Source: Cupriavidus malaysiensis (GTDB lineage: Bacteria > Pseudomonadota > Gammaproteobacteria > Burkholderiales > Burkholderiaceae). Taken from it: a stretch of DNA of 64,000 nt. Positions 24,888 to 31,986 of this stretch are shown here, piece by piece (the first letter of the stretch is position 1; every line of letters starts with the position of its first letter). The notes under the pieces were generated by a model that was not told the origin of the DNA, made no database searches, and saw only the letters and a program-made list of their open reading frames with translations. A program made the translations under genes and the position numbers. Where the stretch lies: positions 558,001-622,000 of the forward strand of contig NZ_CP017755.1 in assembly GCF_001854325.1 (NCBI RefSeq), read 5' to 3'.

Positions 24888-26222
24888 TCAGGCCGTTTCC
24901 GCCCGGCGAGGCCCGCTCATCGCCGGCCGGCCGGGGCGGAAATACAGTACGAAGATCAACGCGGCAAGCACCAGGGCCGAACTGAGCAACAGCAGGCTCA
25001 ACGTGAAGCCGCCGGTCGCCGCCTTGATGGCGCCGACCGCCACCGGCGCCACCATGCCCGCGCTGCCGCCGACCGTGCTGACGATGGCGATGCCGGCGGC
25101 CGCGCTGCGTCCCGACAGCAGGCTGCCCGGCATGGACCACAGCACGGTGAACGCGCTGGAGGTGCCGGCCGCGGCCAGCGCGAGGCACAGGATCGCCGGC
25201 AAGGCATCGTGCTGGAAGCGCGTGGTCAGCATCAGGCCGGCAGCACCGGCGAGGGCGCCCGCGGCGAAGTGCCAGCGGCGCTCGCCGGTGCGGTCCGAGT
25301 GCCGGCCGACGAGGAGCGAGGCGATCACGCCGGTAGTGGCGGGCACGATGGCGTAGAGGCCGACCTGCATCACTGTCAGCCCCATGCCCTTGAGCATGGT
25401 CGGTTGCCAGAAGGCGAGCGCGTAGATGCCGAGGATCAGCAGGAAGGAGACGAAGCCCAGTACCCAGACGCGCGCATCGCGCATGGCGGCGCCGAGGCCG
25501 CTGTGGGCATCGGCCGGCGGCGCGGGCGAGTCCGCGCGCAGCAGTGCCTGCAGCCTTGCCTTGTCGGCCTCGTGCAGCCAGGCGGCCTCGGCGGGCCGGT
25601 CCGGCAGCGTGCGGAAGGCCACGATGCCCAGCAGCACGCAGGGGATGCCCTCCAGCAGATAGAGCCATTGCCAGCCGCGCAGGCCGGCGGCGCCATCGAG
25701 GTAGGTCATGATCGCGCCGGCCATCGGACCGGCCAGGATCGGCGCCACGCTGAACGCCATGAAGAACAGCGCGGTGGCTTGCGCCAGCCGGCGGCGCGGG
25801 AACCACAGCGTCAGGTAGTAGAGCACGCCCGGCGCGAAGCCGGCCTCGAACACGCCGATGAGGAAGCGCAGTGCGTAGAACTGCGTCGGCGTGCGCACGA
25901 ACATCATCGCCGCCGAGGCCAGGCCCCACAGGCACAGGATGCGCAGCAGCGTCGCGCGCACGCCGATGCGCGCCAGCAGCAGGTTGCTCGGCACCTCGAA
26001 CACCGCGTAGCCGACGAAGAAGAGGCTTGCGCCCAGGCCGAACACGGCATCGCTGAAGGCCAGCTGTTCCTTCATCTGCAACTGCGCATAGCCGACGTTG
26101 GTGCGGTCGAGGTAGTTGAACACATAGCAGAGGCACAGCACCGGCAGCAGCCGCCAGCCGATGCGGTGGAACAGCGCAGCCTCGTCGCCCGCGCGTGCCG
26201 GGATCGATGTACGCCCGTTCAT
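24888..26222 (-). CDS. MFS transporter, anion:cation symporter (ACS) family
   Basis: A 444-aa inner-membrane carrier with about 12 membrane segments. The start RIGWRLLPVLCLCYVFNYLD followed by RTNVGYAQLQM is the ACS signature seen in phthalate, glucarate and tartrate transporters (NYLDRTNVG). The helix 2-3 region and GVFEAGFAPGVLYYLTLWFP also fit. GGGAG lies 7 nt before the ATG. A 33-codon reading frame (26219-26320) overlaps the start by ATGA. The promoter has a predicted Crp/Fnr-type site at -41, so the divergent regulator at 26566 probably activates it, which suggests that it imports the substrate of the cupin/SnoaL enzymes downstream. Confidence 0.87.
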   Translation of the reverse strand: MNGRTSIPARAGDEAALFHRIGWRLLPVLCLCYVFNYLDRTNVGYAQLQMKEQLAFSDAVFGLGASLFFVGYAVFEVPSNLLLARIGVRATLLRILCLWGLASAAMMFVRTPTQFYALRFLIGVFEAGFAPGVLYYLTLWFPRRRLAQATALFFMAFSVAPILAGPMAGAIMTYLDGAAGLRGWQWLYLLEGIPCVLLGIVAFRTLPDRPAEAAWLHEADKARLQALLRADSPAPPADAHSGLGAAMRDARVWVLGFVSFLLILGIYALAFWQPTMLKGMGLTVMQVGLYAIVPATTGVIASLLVGRHSDRTGERRWHFAAGALAGAAGLMLTTRFQHDALPAILCLALAAAGTSSAFTVLWSMPGSLLSGRSAAAGIAIVSTVGGSAGMVAPVAVGAIKAATGGFTLSLLLLSSALVLAALIFVLYFRPGRPAMSGPRRAETA

Positions 26223-26425
26223 CGCGCCGCTCCCGTCGGGGCGGCATGGACGGCAGGCACGGTGGGGCCGGCATGGGCCGGTGCGGGCAGGCGTGCGCCT
26301 GTTGGCGTGGCGAGGCTCATTGGGGGATGTCTCCGTTCTGTTCTGTTCTGGTCTTGTCTCGGGTGGATGCCATCGCTGCGGGCGATCGGCGCGGGCGAGC
26401 GGTGTGACTTGTCGCGCCCGCATCG

Positions 26426-26469
26426 ATTGTCGGCAGCGGGCGCGCGGGACACTGTCGCCTTTTGGCAGT
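26426..26469 (-). promoter_or_regulatory. Class II-type Crp/Fnr promoter of the MFS gene
   Basis: Read leftward, a 19-bp dyad ACTGCCAAAAGGCGACAGT (26451-26469) is followed 19 bp later by the -10-like GACAAT (26426-26431). With a start site near 26419 the dyad centre is at about -41, the classic position for activation by Crp/Fnr proteins without a good -35. The same layout occurs at 28452-28495. It lies in the 343-bp gap between the transporter and the regulator gene. The rest of the gap shows no other clear feature. Confidence 0.6.
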
Positions 26470-26565
26470 CGCGGATGGGGGAATACCCTTCTCGCCGTCG
26501 CCGGCCATTCCGCGGCGCGGGGATGGCTTGGTATATTGCAGCGGTCGTTTTCCCGAAGTCGCGCG

Positions 26566-27267
26566 ATGCCGTCCGACACCATGCGAGACCACTCCACCAC
26601 CAGGCCGGAAGGTGCTCCTGCCGAACTGCTCTCACCGGAACTGGAAGCCCTGCTGCGCGCGCACGCCATCCGCAAGCGCCTGGCCCGGGGCGACGTGCTG
26701 TTCACCTACGGTTCGTCGCCCGATGCGCTGTTCTGCGTGGAGCGGGGCCAGATCCGCTTCAGCGTCACCGCGGCCAGCGGCAAGGAGGCGGTGCTCAGCA
26801 TGCTGGAGTCGGGCCAATGGTTCGGTGAGGTGTCGCTCTTCATCGATGCGCCGCGTGTCTACGATGCGCGCGCGATGGTCGACAGCGAACTGCTGATGGT
26901 GCCGGCCACTTCCTTCCACGAGATCGTCGACGAGCGGCCGGCTTTCCTGCTGGAGTTCATGCGCCTGGTCTGCCGGCGCTACCGCTGGGCACTGGAGTGG
27001 ATCGACGAGACCATGCTGCTGCCGCTGCCCATGCGGCTGGCGCGCCGGCTGCTGGCGGCAAAGCATGCGCACGACCTGTCCGCGACGGGCGTCCCGCAAG
27101 AGCCGGCGGCGCTGCGGCTGTCGCAGGAAGACCTGGGGCAGATGCTTGGCGTCTCGCGGCAGAGCGTGAACCGCCAGCTCAAGGAATGGGAGGCGCAGGG
27201 GATGCTCCGGCTCGACTACGGGCGTGTCACGCTGCTCGACCAGGAGGCCTTGCGCCGCCTGGCCTGA
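26566..27267 (+). CDS. Crp/Fnr-family transcriptional regulator
   Basis: A 233-aa regulator. Residues about 20-140 form a cyclic-nucleotide-binding-type beta barrel (GDVLFTYGSSPDALFCVERG, GQWFGEVSLFID). The C-terminal winged helix includes LSQEDLGQMLGVSRQSVNRQ as the helix-turn-helix. Fnr-type iron-sulfur Cys residues are absent from the N-terminus, so oxygen sensing by a cluster is unlikely. The phosphate-binding cassette is not a clean Crp match, so the ligand is uncertain. An ATG at 26581 is an alternative start. Two identical-layout sites at the flanking promoters indicate that it activates the MFS and the cupin/SnoaL genes. Confidence 0.87.
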   Translation: MPSDTMRDHSTTRPEGAPAELLSPELEALLRAHAIRKRLARGDVLFTYGSSPDALFCVERGQIRFSVTAASGKEAVLSMLESGQWFGEVSLFIDAPRVYDARAMVDSELLMVPATSFHEIVDERPAFLLEFMRLVCRRYRWALEWIDETMLLPLPMRLARRLLAAKHAHDLSATGVPQEPAALRLSQEDLGQMLGVSRQSVNRQLKEWEAQGMLRLDYGRVTLLDQEALRRLA

Positions 27268-27318
27268 GGCTTGGCTCGATGTCGGGCCGGCGCCGGGGCT
27301 CGCATCCCGGCCGGTGCC

Positions 27319-27825
27319 TCAGCCGACCGAGAATTCCGCACCGCCCCTGGGGCGGATATAGCGCGGCATCGGCATCATGCCGGCCTGCACCGCGCCGAGG
27401 ATCGCCGCTTCGATCGCGCCCGCGTCCATGATGCTGTGGTATTCGCCGCCGACGAAATTGATGTTGGCGCCGTGCACGACCATGATGCCCTCCGCCGCCT
27501 CGCTTGCCTCCGCCGGCACCGAGAAGGTGTGGATCGAGCCGCCCGGCTCGTACAGGTAGCTGCCGGCGGTCTGCGGGTCGCCGGGATACTCCACGTAGTT
27601 CCACCGTCCCTTGGTCGTGTAGAAATGCACGGTACCGGTGTGGAAATGCGTCGGCAGCACGGTGCCGGGGGCGAAGCAGCCGTACAGTACCCAGACGCCA
27701 TTCTCGCGGTCGAGGAACAATGGCGTGATGGTCACGCCCGGCACTTCGGTGGGCAGGCGCGGCGCCGTCTCGACATTGAGGGTCAGCAGGCGATCCTGGT
27801 GGGTGGTGGCTTCTGGCAGGGTCAT
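27319..27825 (-). CDS. Cupin-domain dioxygenase-like protein
   Basis: A 168-aa single-domain cupin related to 2,4'-dihydroxyacetophenone dioxygenase and ChrR-like cupins. The first cupin motif gives likely metal ligands His60 and His62 (LPTHFHTGTVHFYT) with His67 close by; the second gives His99 in PGGSIHTF. These fit a mononuclear iron oxygenase that cleaves a carbon-carbon bond. It is the second gene of a leftward unit after the SnoaL-like gene, 37 bp apart, and probably belongs with the MFS transporter as a small uptake-and-cleavage pathway for an aromatic ketone or diketone. Substrate inferred only from family. Confidence 0.78.
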   Translation of the reverse strand: MTLPEATTHQDRLLTLNVETAPRLPTEVPGVTITPLFLDRENGVWVLYGCFAPGTVLPTHFHTGTVHFYTTKGRWNYVEYPGDPQTAGSYLYEPGGSIHTFSVPAEASEAAEGIMVVHGANINFVGGEYHSIMDAGAIEAAILGAVQAGMMPMPRYIRPRGGAEFSVG

Positions 27826-27862
27826 GGTCGATGTCTCCGGATTTCGGTGGGGAACATGCCGC

Positions 27863-28369
27863 TCAGGCGGTGGCCGTCGCGGGCGCCCGGGCGTCGCCCA
27901 GCAAGGCCTCGATGGCCTGGTGCCTGCGCTCGGCCGGCAGGCCGGCCAGCAGTTGCCGCAGCATGGACAGGCTGTCGTAGTAGATGCGCTCGCAGGCCAG
28001 CCTGTCGCCGTCGAACAGGAAGAAGGCCGTCATGCGGCAGCGGAACGGGTTGCCGGTGGGCGGCAGCCCGTTCAGGTTGCCCCGGTGCGTGCCGAGCAGC
28101 CAGAACTCCACCACCACGGCATCGTCGGCGTGGCGCAGCTGGATGATCTCGCTGCGCTGGTCGGGGAAGGCCTGGCGGCTCTGCGCGTAGTAGCGCCGGA
28201 CATCGTCATGGCCGTCGAAGACGTGCCCGGTGGCGATCAGTTCGTAGCGCGGGTGCGGGAAGGTCGACAGCACCGCGTCGAAATCCTGCCGGACCTCGTC
28301 GGCGAAGTGGTCCAGCACGATGCGCTCACGGCGGGCGCGCAGTTCGGCGTCGGGGATTGGGGTGTGCAT
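27863..28369 (-). CDS. SnoaL-like/NTF2-family protein (paralogue B)
   Basis: A 168-aa SnoaL-type cone-fold protein, paralogous to the one at 20458-20892 and about 20 residues longer at the C-terminus. Shared landmarks are HPRYELIATG, AFPDQRSEI, AVVVEFWLLGTHRG and ACERIYYDS. The ATG at 28369 is preferred because GGAG lies 5 nt upstream, although an in-frame ATG at 28381 would add four residues. It is the first gene of the cupin operon and has a Crp/Fnr-type site at -41 in its promoter. A role as a small isomerase, hydratase or cyclase is inferred. Confidence 0.82.
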   Translation of the reverse strand: MHTPIPDAELRARRERIVLDHFADEVRQDFDAVLSTFPHPRYELIATGHVFDGHDDVRRYYAQSRQAFPDQRSEIIQLRHADDAVVVEFWLLGTHRGNLNGLPPTGNPFRCRMTAFFLFDGDRLACERIYYDSLSMLRQLLAGLPAERRHQAIEALLGDARAPATATA

Positions 28370-28451
28370 TGCGGTCTCCATGCTCGATATCGTTGTGCGC
28401 GGATCGCGCCCGGCTGCGCAAGGGGCGTGCCGTGGATGCGATCGCGGGACG

Positions 28452-28495
28452 ATTATCGGCAGGACGTGCGCGCAAGACTGTCGCGGATTGGCGGT
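28452..28495 (-). promoter_or_regulatory. Class II-type Crp/Fnr promoter of the SnoaL-cupin operon
   Basis: Read leftward, the dyad ACCGCCAATCCGCGACAGT (28477-28495) stands 19 bp before GATAAT (28452-28457). It matches the MFS-promoter dyad at 15 of 19 positions, and the -10 region repeats too (CTGCCGAYAATCG in both), with identical 27-bp offset between the two elements. The inferred dyad centre is at about -41. Confidence 0.65.
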
Positions 28496-28652
28496 TGCCG
28501 TTCAGGAGTTTCCTGGGGGAGCGGACCGGCGCGGCGTGCCGGCTCAGGCGTCCGCCGCCTCGCCGCGGATATGCGAGGCTGCCGCTTTCTGCAGGTCGAG
28601 GTCGTACTCGAGCTGCGCCGGATCTTTGACATGTAATTAGGCGCCATATAAT

Positions 28653-29171
28653 ATGGCGACTATGATTGAGCTTGAGCAAAAATACCGGGCCCTGCTGGAC
28701 GAGGCGGAACGCCGTGGGCTGCCGGACGTGGACAATATCCGCCTGTGTTTCCAGGCGCTGTCGCTGGCCGCCGCGATCGACCGCGATTGCGCGGCGATGC
28801 TGGCGCCGCATGGATTATCCGAAGGACGCTTCGTGCTGCTGTTCCTGCTGGACGCGGCCGGCGCGGGCATCGCGCCCAAGGTGCTGGCCGAGCAGGCCGG
28901 CGTGACGCGCGCCACGGTCACGGGCCTGCTCGATGGCCTGGAGCGCGAGGCCCTGGTCGAGCGGCGGGCCGATGCCGAGGACCGTCGCGGCGTGCAGGTC
29001 CGGCTCACGCGCAAGGGCAAGCAACTGGCCGCGACTGTGTTCGCGCAGCATGGCGGCTGGATCGCCGGCCTGTTCGGCGGCCTGTCCGAGCCGGAGCGGC
29101 ACCAGCTCTCGGCGCTGCTCGCCAAGGTGGCAGCGGACCTGGCCGCCCGTACGGCGGAGCGGGGCGCATGA
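28653..29171 (+). CDS. MarR-family transcriptional regulator
   Basis: A 172-aa dimeric winged-helix regulator. The MarR core runs from about residue 40 (CAAMLAPHGLSEGRFVLLFL) through the recognition region KVLAEQAGVTRATVTGLLDG and the wing RRADAEDRRGVQVRLTRKGK. A second ATG 9 bp downstream is possible. The upstream region is AT-richer than average and contains TAATTAGGCGCCATATAATA-like promoter sequence close to the start. It overlaps the DNA alkylation repair gene by ATGA, so the two are translationally coupled and this regulator probably controls its own operon in response to a reactive compound. Confidence 0.87.
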   Translation: MATMIELEQKYRALLDEAERRGLPDVDNIRLCFQALSLAAAIDRDCAAMLAPHGLSEGRFVLLFLLDAAGAGIAPKVLAEQAGVTRATVTGLLDGLEREALVERRADAEDRRGVQVRLTRKGKQLAATVFAQHGGWIAGLFGGLSEPERHQLSALLAKVAADLAARTAERGA

Positions 29172-29953
29172 ACGCGGCGAACGCGGCGGCAACCCGCAAG
29201 GGCGCGAGCCGCGCCGCCGATATCGCCCCCGACGTGCTTGCCGCCCTGTCGCGCGGCGAGTTGCAGAGCGCGACGCTGGCGGAGTGCCTGGCGGTGGACC
29301 AGGCGCGCTTGCTGGGCGCGGTATTCCCGGCGCTGCCGCCGCCCTTGCACGAGGCCGCCGGGATGGCGTGCCGGCAGGGCATCCTGCAGCGCATGCGCTG
29401 CATCGCCGACCTGCTGTGGGCGGAACTGGGAGGCGCCGGCATCGACACCTGCGCCCGGCACGGCTCCGACACGGTGCGGGGCTGGTCCTGCTTCATGATC
29501 GGCGCGCAGCCCGGCCTGGACCTGGACGCGCGCCTGGACGCGATCCGTCAGCTGGCGGACGATCCGCACTTCGGTGTGCGCGAATGGGCCTGGCTGGCAC
29601 TGCGGCCTCACCTGGCTGCGGCGCTGCCCGCCGCGATCGAGCGGCTGGCGGGATGGACTTCGCTGCCCTCGGAGCGCCTGCGCCGCTTCGCCTGCGAGGC
29701 GCTGCGTCCGCGCGGTGTCTGGTGCGCGCACCTGGCACCGCTGAAGAAGGATCCCGCCATGGCCCTGCCGGTGTTGTCGCCATTGCGGGCCGATCCGTCA
29801 GGTTATGTGCAGGACTCGGTGGCCAACTGGCTCAACGACGCGGCCAAGGACCAGCCGCGCTGGGTCAGTGCGCTGTGCGAGCAGTGGTCGGCACAGAGCC
29901 CGGCGCAGGCCACCGCGCGCATCTGCAAGCGTGCCTTGCGCAACGTGAAGTAG
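29168..29953 (+). CDS. DNA alkylation repair enzyme, HEAT-repeat family (AlkC/AlkD-like)
   Basis: A 261-aa helical-repeat protein of the AlkC/AlkD superfamily, which excises N3- and N7-alkylated bases. Paired helices recur through the protein: RLDAIRQLADDPHFGVREWA, AIERLAGWTSLPSERLRRFA and LRADPSGYVQDSVANWLNDA. Conserved Trp and Asp/Glu residues of the type that contact the damaged base occur in DTVRGWSCFM and VREWAWLALRP. It is coupled to the upstream MarR gene by ATGA overlap. MarR control of an alkylation-repair glycosylase is unusual and suggests induction by an electrophile. Confidence 0.82.
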   Translation: MNAANAAATRKGASRAADIAPDVLAALSRGELQSATLAECLAVDQARLLGAVFPALPPPLHEAAGMACRQGILQRMRCIADLLWAELGGAGIDTCARHGSDTVRGWSCFMIGAQPGLDLDARLDAIRQLADDPHFGVREWAWLALRPHLAAALPAAIERLAGWTSLPSERLRRFACEALRPRGVWCAHLAPLKKDPAMALPVLSPLRADPSGYVQDSVANWLNDAAKDQPRWVSALCEQWSAQSPAQATARICKRALRNVK

Positions 29954-30041
29954 GGATGCCGTGAATCGGCCCAGCAACTCAGCAGCGCAGCAGCGCAACA
30001 ACGCAACCGCGGAACCGCGGAACCGCAACAAGGAGAACGAC

Positions 30042-30392
30042 ATGACCACATCCGGCCATCACTATCTCGTCGAGCTGTACACGCCGAAGCCGGCGTGGCG
30101 GACGCTGGCACCGGAACAGCGCGAGCGCTTCCTGGCCGGCATCGCCCAGGGCATGCAAGGCCTTGGAGCGCTCGGGATCGAGATCCTGTCTCTGGGCCGG
30201 GCCGATGCCGGGGTCGAGCGTGCCGCGGGCCATCGCTACCTGGGCATCTGGCGCTGTGCTGACGCGGCGGCCCGGGATGCCTTGCTGGCGGGTATCGAGG
30301 CGTCGGGGTGGTACGGCTACTTCGAGCACGTCAATGCCGCCGGCGGCGGTGGCGGCCTGGCATCCCACCTGGCGGAGCTGGCCGGGGACTGA
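30042..30392 (+). CDS. Conserved hypothetical protein (short alpha-beta protein)
   Basis: A 116-aa cytoplasmic protein starting HHYLVELYTPKPAWRTLAPE with a strand-helix-strand pattern that resembles a ferredoxin-like alpha-beta barrel monomer. It may be related to DUF6616 proteins, a recollection not tested here. AAGGAGAA precedes the ATG. The short gap before it (29973-30030) is made of imperfect GCAAC/GGAACCGC repeats. It follows the MarR-alkylation repair pair by 88 bp on the same strand and could be their third gene. Function unknown. Confidence 0.65.
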   Translation: MTTSGHHYLVELYTPKPAWRTLAPEQRERFLAGIAQGMQGLGALGIEILSLGRADAGVERAAGHRYLGIWRCADAAARDALLAGIEASGWYGYFEHVNAAGGGGGLASHLAELAGD

Positions 30393-30423
30393 GGACGGGT
30401 TGGCGCGCCCGGCCGCCGCGCGC

Positions 30424-30570
30424 TCAGTCCGCCGAGATCTTGCCGACCTCGACGACCTTCTTCCAGCGCGCGAATTCACCGGCCTGGAGGACCGAGAACT
30501 GCTCCGGCGTGTTGGCCACGATCTCGAAGCCCGCCTCCAGCAGCTTGGGCCTGATGGCCGGATCGCGCAC
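30424..30570 (-). pseudogene. C-terminal fragment of a TctC/Bug-family receptor
   Basis: About 48 codons with the unmistakable end of a TctC-type receptor: RDPAIRPKLLEAGFEIVAN, then TPEQFSVLQAGEFARWKKVV and a stop. No N-terminal part exists upstream; near 30570 the homology stops abruptly and gives way to the tail of a LacI-type gene on the other strand. The fragment has no start codon in a sensible place and should be inert. Confidence 0.8.
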
Positions 30571-30720
30571 CTGAGCCCGTCGCTGACCATGGTGCAGGTC
30601 GACGGCGCCGGCATCGGCACCCGGGCGGCGCAGTTGCTGCTGGCGCGCTGCCGGGGAGAGTCGGTGGCGCCGGCGGTGGTGGATGTCGGTTTCCGTGTCG
30701 TCGAGCGCGGCTCGACCTAG
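30571..30720 (+). pseudogene. C-terminal fragment of a LacI-family regulator
   Basis: About 49 codons starting LSPSLTMVQVDGAGIGTRAA and ending GFRVVERGST with a stop, the standard C-terminus of a LacI/GalR regulator (phrases such as LTTVQ...AAQLLL and VVRGST are typical). The DNA-binding domain and most of the effector domain are missing. The 5' end is fused to the TctC fragment on the opposite strand. Confidence 0.75.
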
Positions 30721-30763
30721 TCCCTGCATTGGCCGCCGGGCGCCGGCCCGCGGTGCGGCAGGC

Positions 30764-31531
30764 CTACATCTCGCGGCCGGCCGTCTCGAAACGGTAGACC
30801 AGGCGCTGCAGGAAGGTCCGCTGCGCCGGGTCCAGGGCGAGGAAGCGGCAGCCGACCAGGTGCTGGACCAGCGCATGGCGCCGGATGATGCCGTGTCCGG
30901 TGGCCTGCAATGTTGCTTCCATCATGCCGTGCACGCCGAAGTGCAGTTCGCAGCGCTCCACCACGGTACCCGTGGGCAGCACGTCCTGCTGCGCCGCGCT
31001 CGAGCGCAGGCCGACGCCCGTCTGCGACAGGTTGTCGATGCCCAGCCGCTGCACGCGCCCGTCCCGCGCCGGCAGCGTGCAGGAAAAGTTGTACTCCGGC
31101 GCGATCTGCACGCGCGGCTGCTCGCGGCGCTCGTCGAAGTCGAGCCGGGTGGGGAATTCGGCGGCACAGGCCAGCCCGCCCCGGTAGCGCACCGTGCGCG
31201 GGTTCAGGATCGGGAAGCCGATCGGTACGTCGCGCAGCCGGGCGGAAAACCGCACCTCGCCCGAGGCCAGCAGGAAATCCTGTTCGGCTGGCGTGCGGCA
31301 GCCTTCGAAGAAAAACAGCCGCGCCACCGGATCGACGCCGAGCAGGATGGTCGACATCGCCGCGCCGCCGCGCCCGAGCAGCTGGCCCCGGCACTGCAGC
31401 CAGGCCAGGTCCTGCAGCGCCAGGCTGATGCGTGCCGGATCGAGGGCGGATTCCCGCCCGGCCGCCGGCAGGGAATCTGCCTGTGCCTCCGCGTCGGCGC
31501 CATGGCCCTGGCTGGGGTCGGGGTGATCCAT
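30764..31531 (-). CDS. ycgR: Flagellar brake protein YcgR-like (PilZ domain)
   Basis: A 255-aa cytoplasmic c-di-GMP effector. The N-terminal YcgR domain (residues about 30-130) is followed by a PilZ domain whose binding motif is present: RREQPRVQI supplies the RxxxR arginines and DNLSQTGVG the (D/N)xSxxG element. YcgR proteins slow flagellar rotation when c-di-GMP is high. No flagellar genes adjoin; with the orphan FliL at 8751 it suggests that motility genes are scattered. The gene starts at the ATG encoding MDHPDPSQG. Confidence 0.85.
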   Translation of the reverse strand: MDHPDPSQGHGADAEAQADSLPAAGRESALDPARISLALQDLAWLQCRGQLLGRGGAAMSTILLGVDPVARLFFFEGCRTPAEQDFLLASGEVRFSARLRDVPIGFPILNPRTVRYRGGLACAAEFPTRLDFDERREQPRVQIAPEYNFSCTLPARDGRVQRLGIDNLSQTGVGLRSSAAQQDVLPTGTVVERCELHFGVHGMMEATLQATGHGIIRRHALVQHLVGCRFLALDPAQRTFLQRLVYRFETAGREM

Positions 31532-31986
31532 GAGATATCCATCGGGAAGCGCCTGCCGCCCCGGGGAAGGCGGGCGGCAGGGCGCAAGATCGAACCAATC
31601 CGAAGGATAACGGCGCGCGGAGCTCCGGGCTGAAGTCGCCCTGGACGATTCCTTGCCGGAACGGGACGCCGCGGCGGACCGCGCGGCCGCCGCCGGCTGG
31701 GGCCGGACCCGGCTCCAAGCCGGCCCCGACGTGGTCTTAGCCGGCCGTCACCGCTTGACCGGGCTCGCCGTGCGCGGGTTCCCTCACCTGGCGATCCTGC
31801 TCTTGCATGTTTGGCTTCCTGACTTCCGGGGGGGAGGGGGGGAGCGCATCATCTCATGGCCCCGCCGGGCCGTTCCCTCGATGGAGTCGTGCGCCGGGGG
31901 GCGGCGTGGCCAGGCGCGCGCGGCGCGCCGGCGCCCTGCCCCGGGGAGCCGCCCGCGCCGCCGCGCCCGCCTTCGCGGCCTCTCCC
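31532..31986. other. 455-bp intergenic region with double G7 tract
   Basis: Between ycgR and the cysteine desulfurase gene. The only notable element is two runs of seven G separated by one A (31828-31842), a possible quadruplex or slippage tract close to the 3' end of the encapsulin operon. No gene with believable codon use is seen here. Confidence 0.6.
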
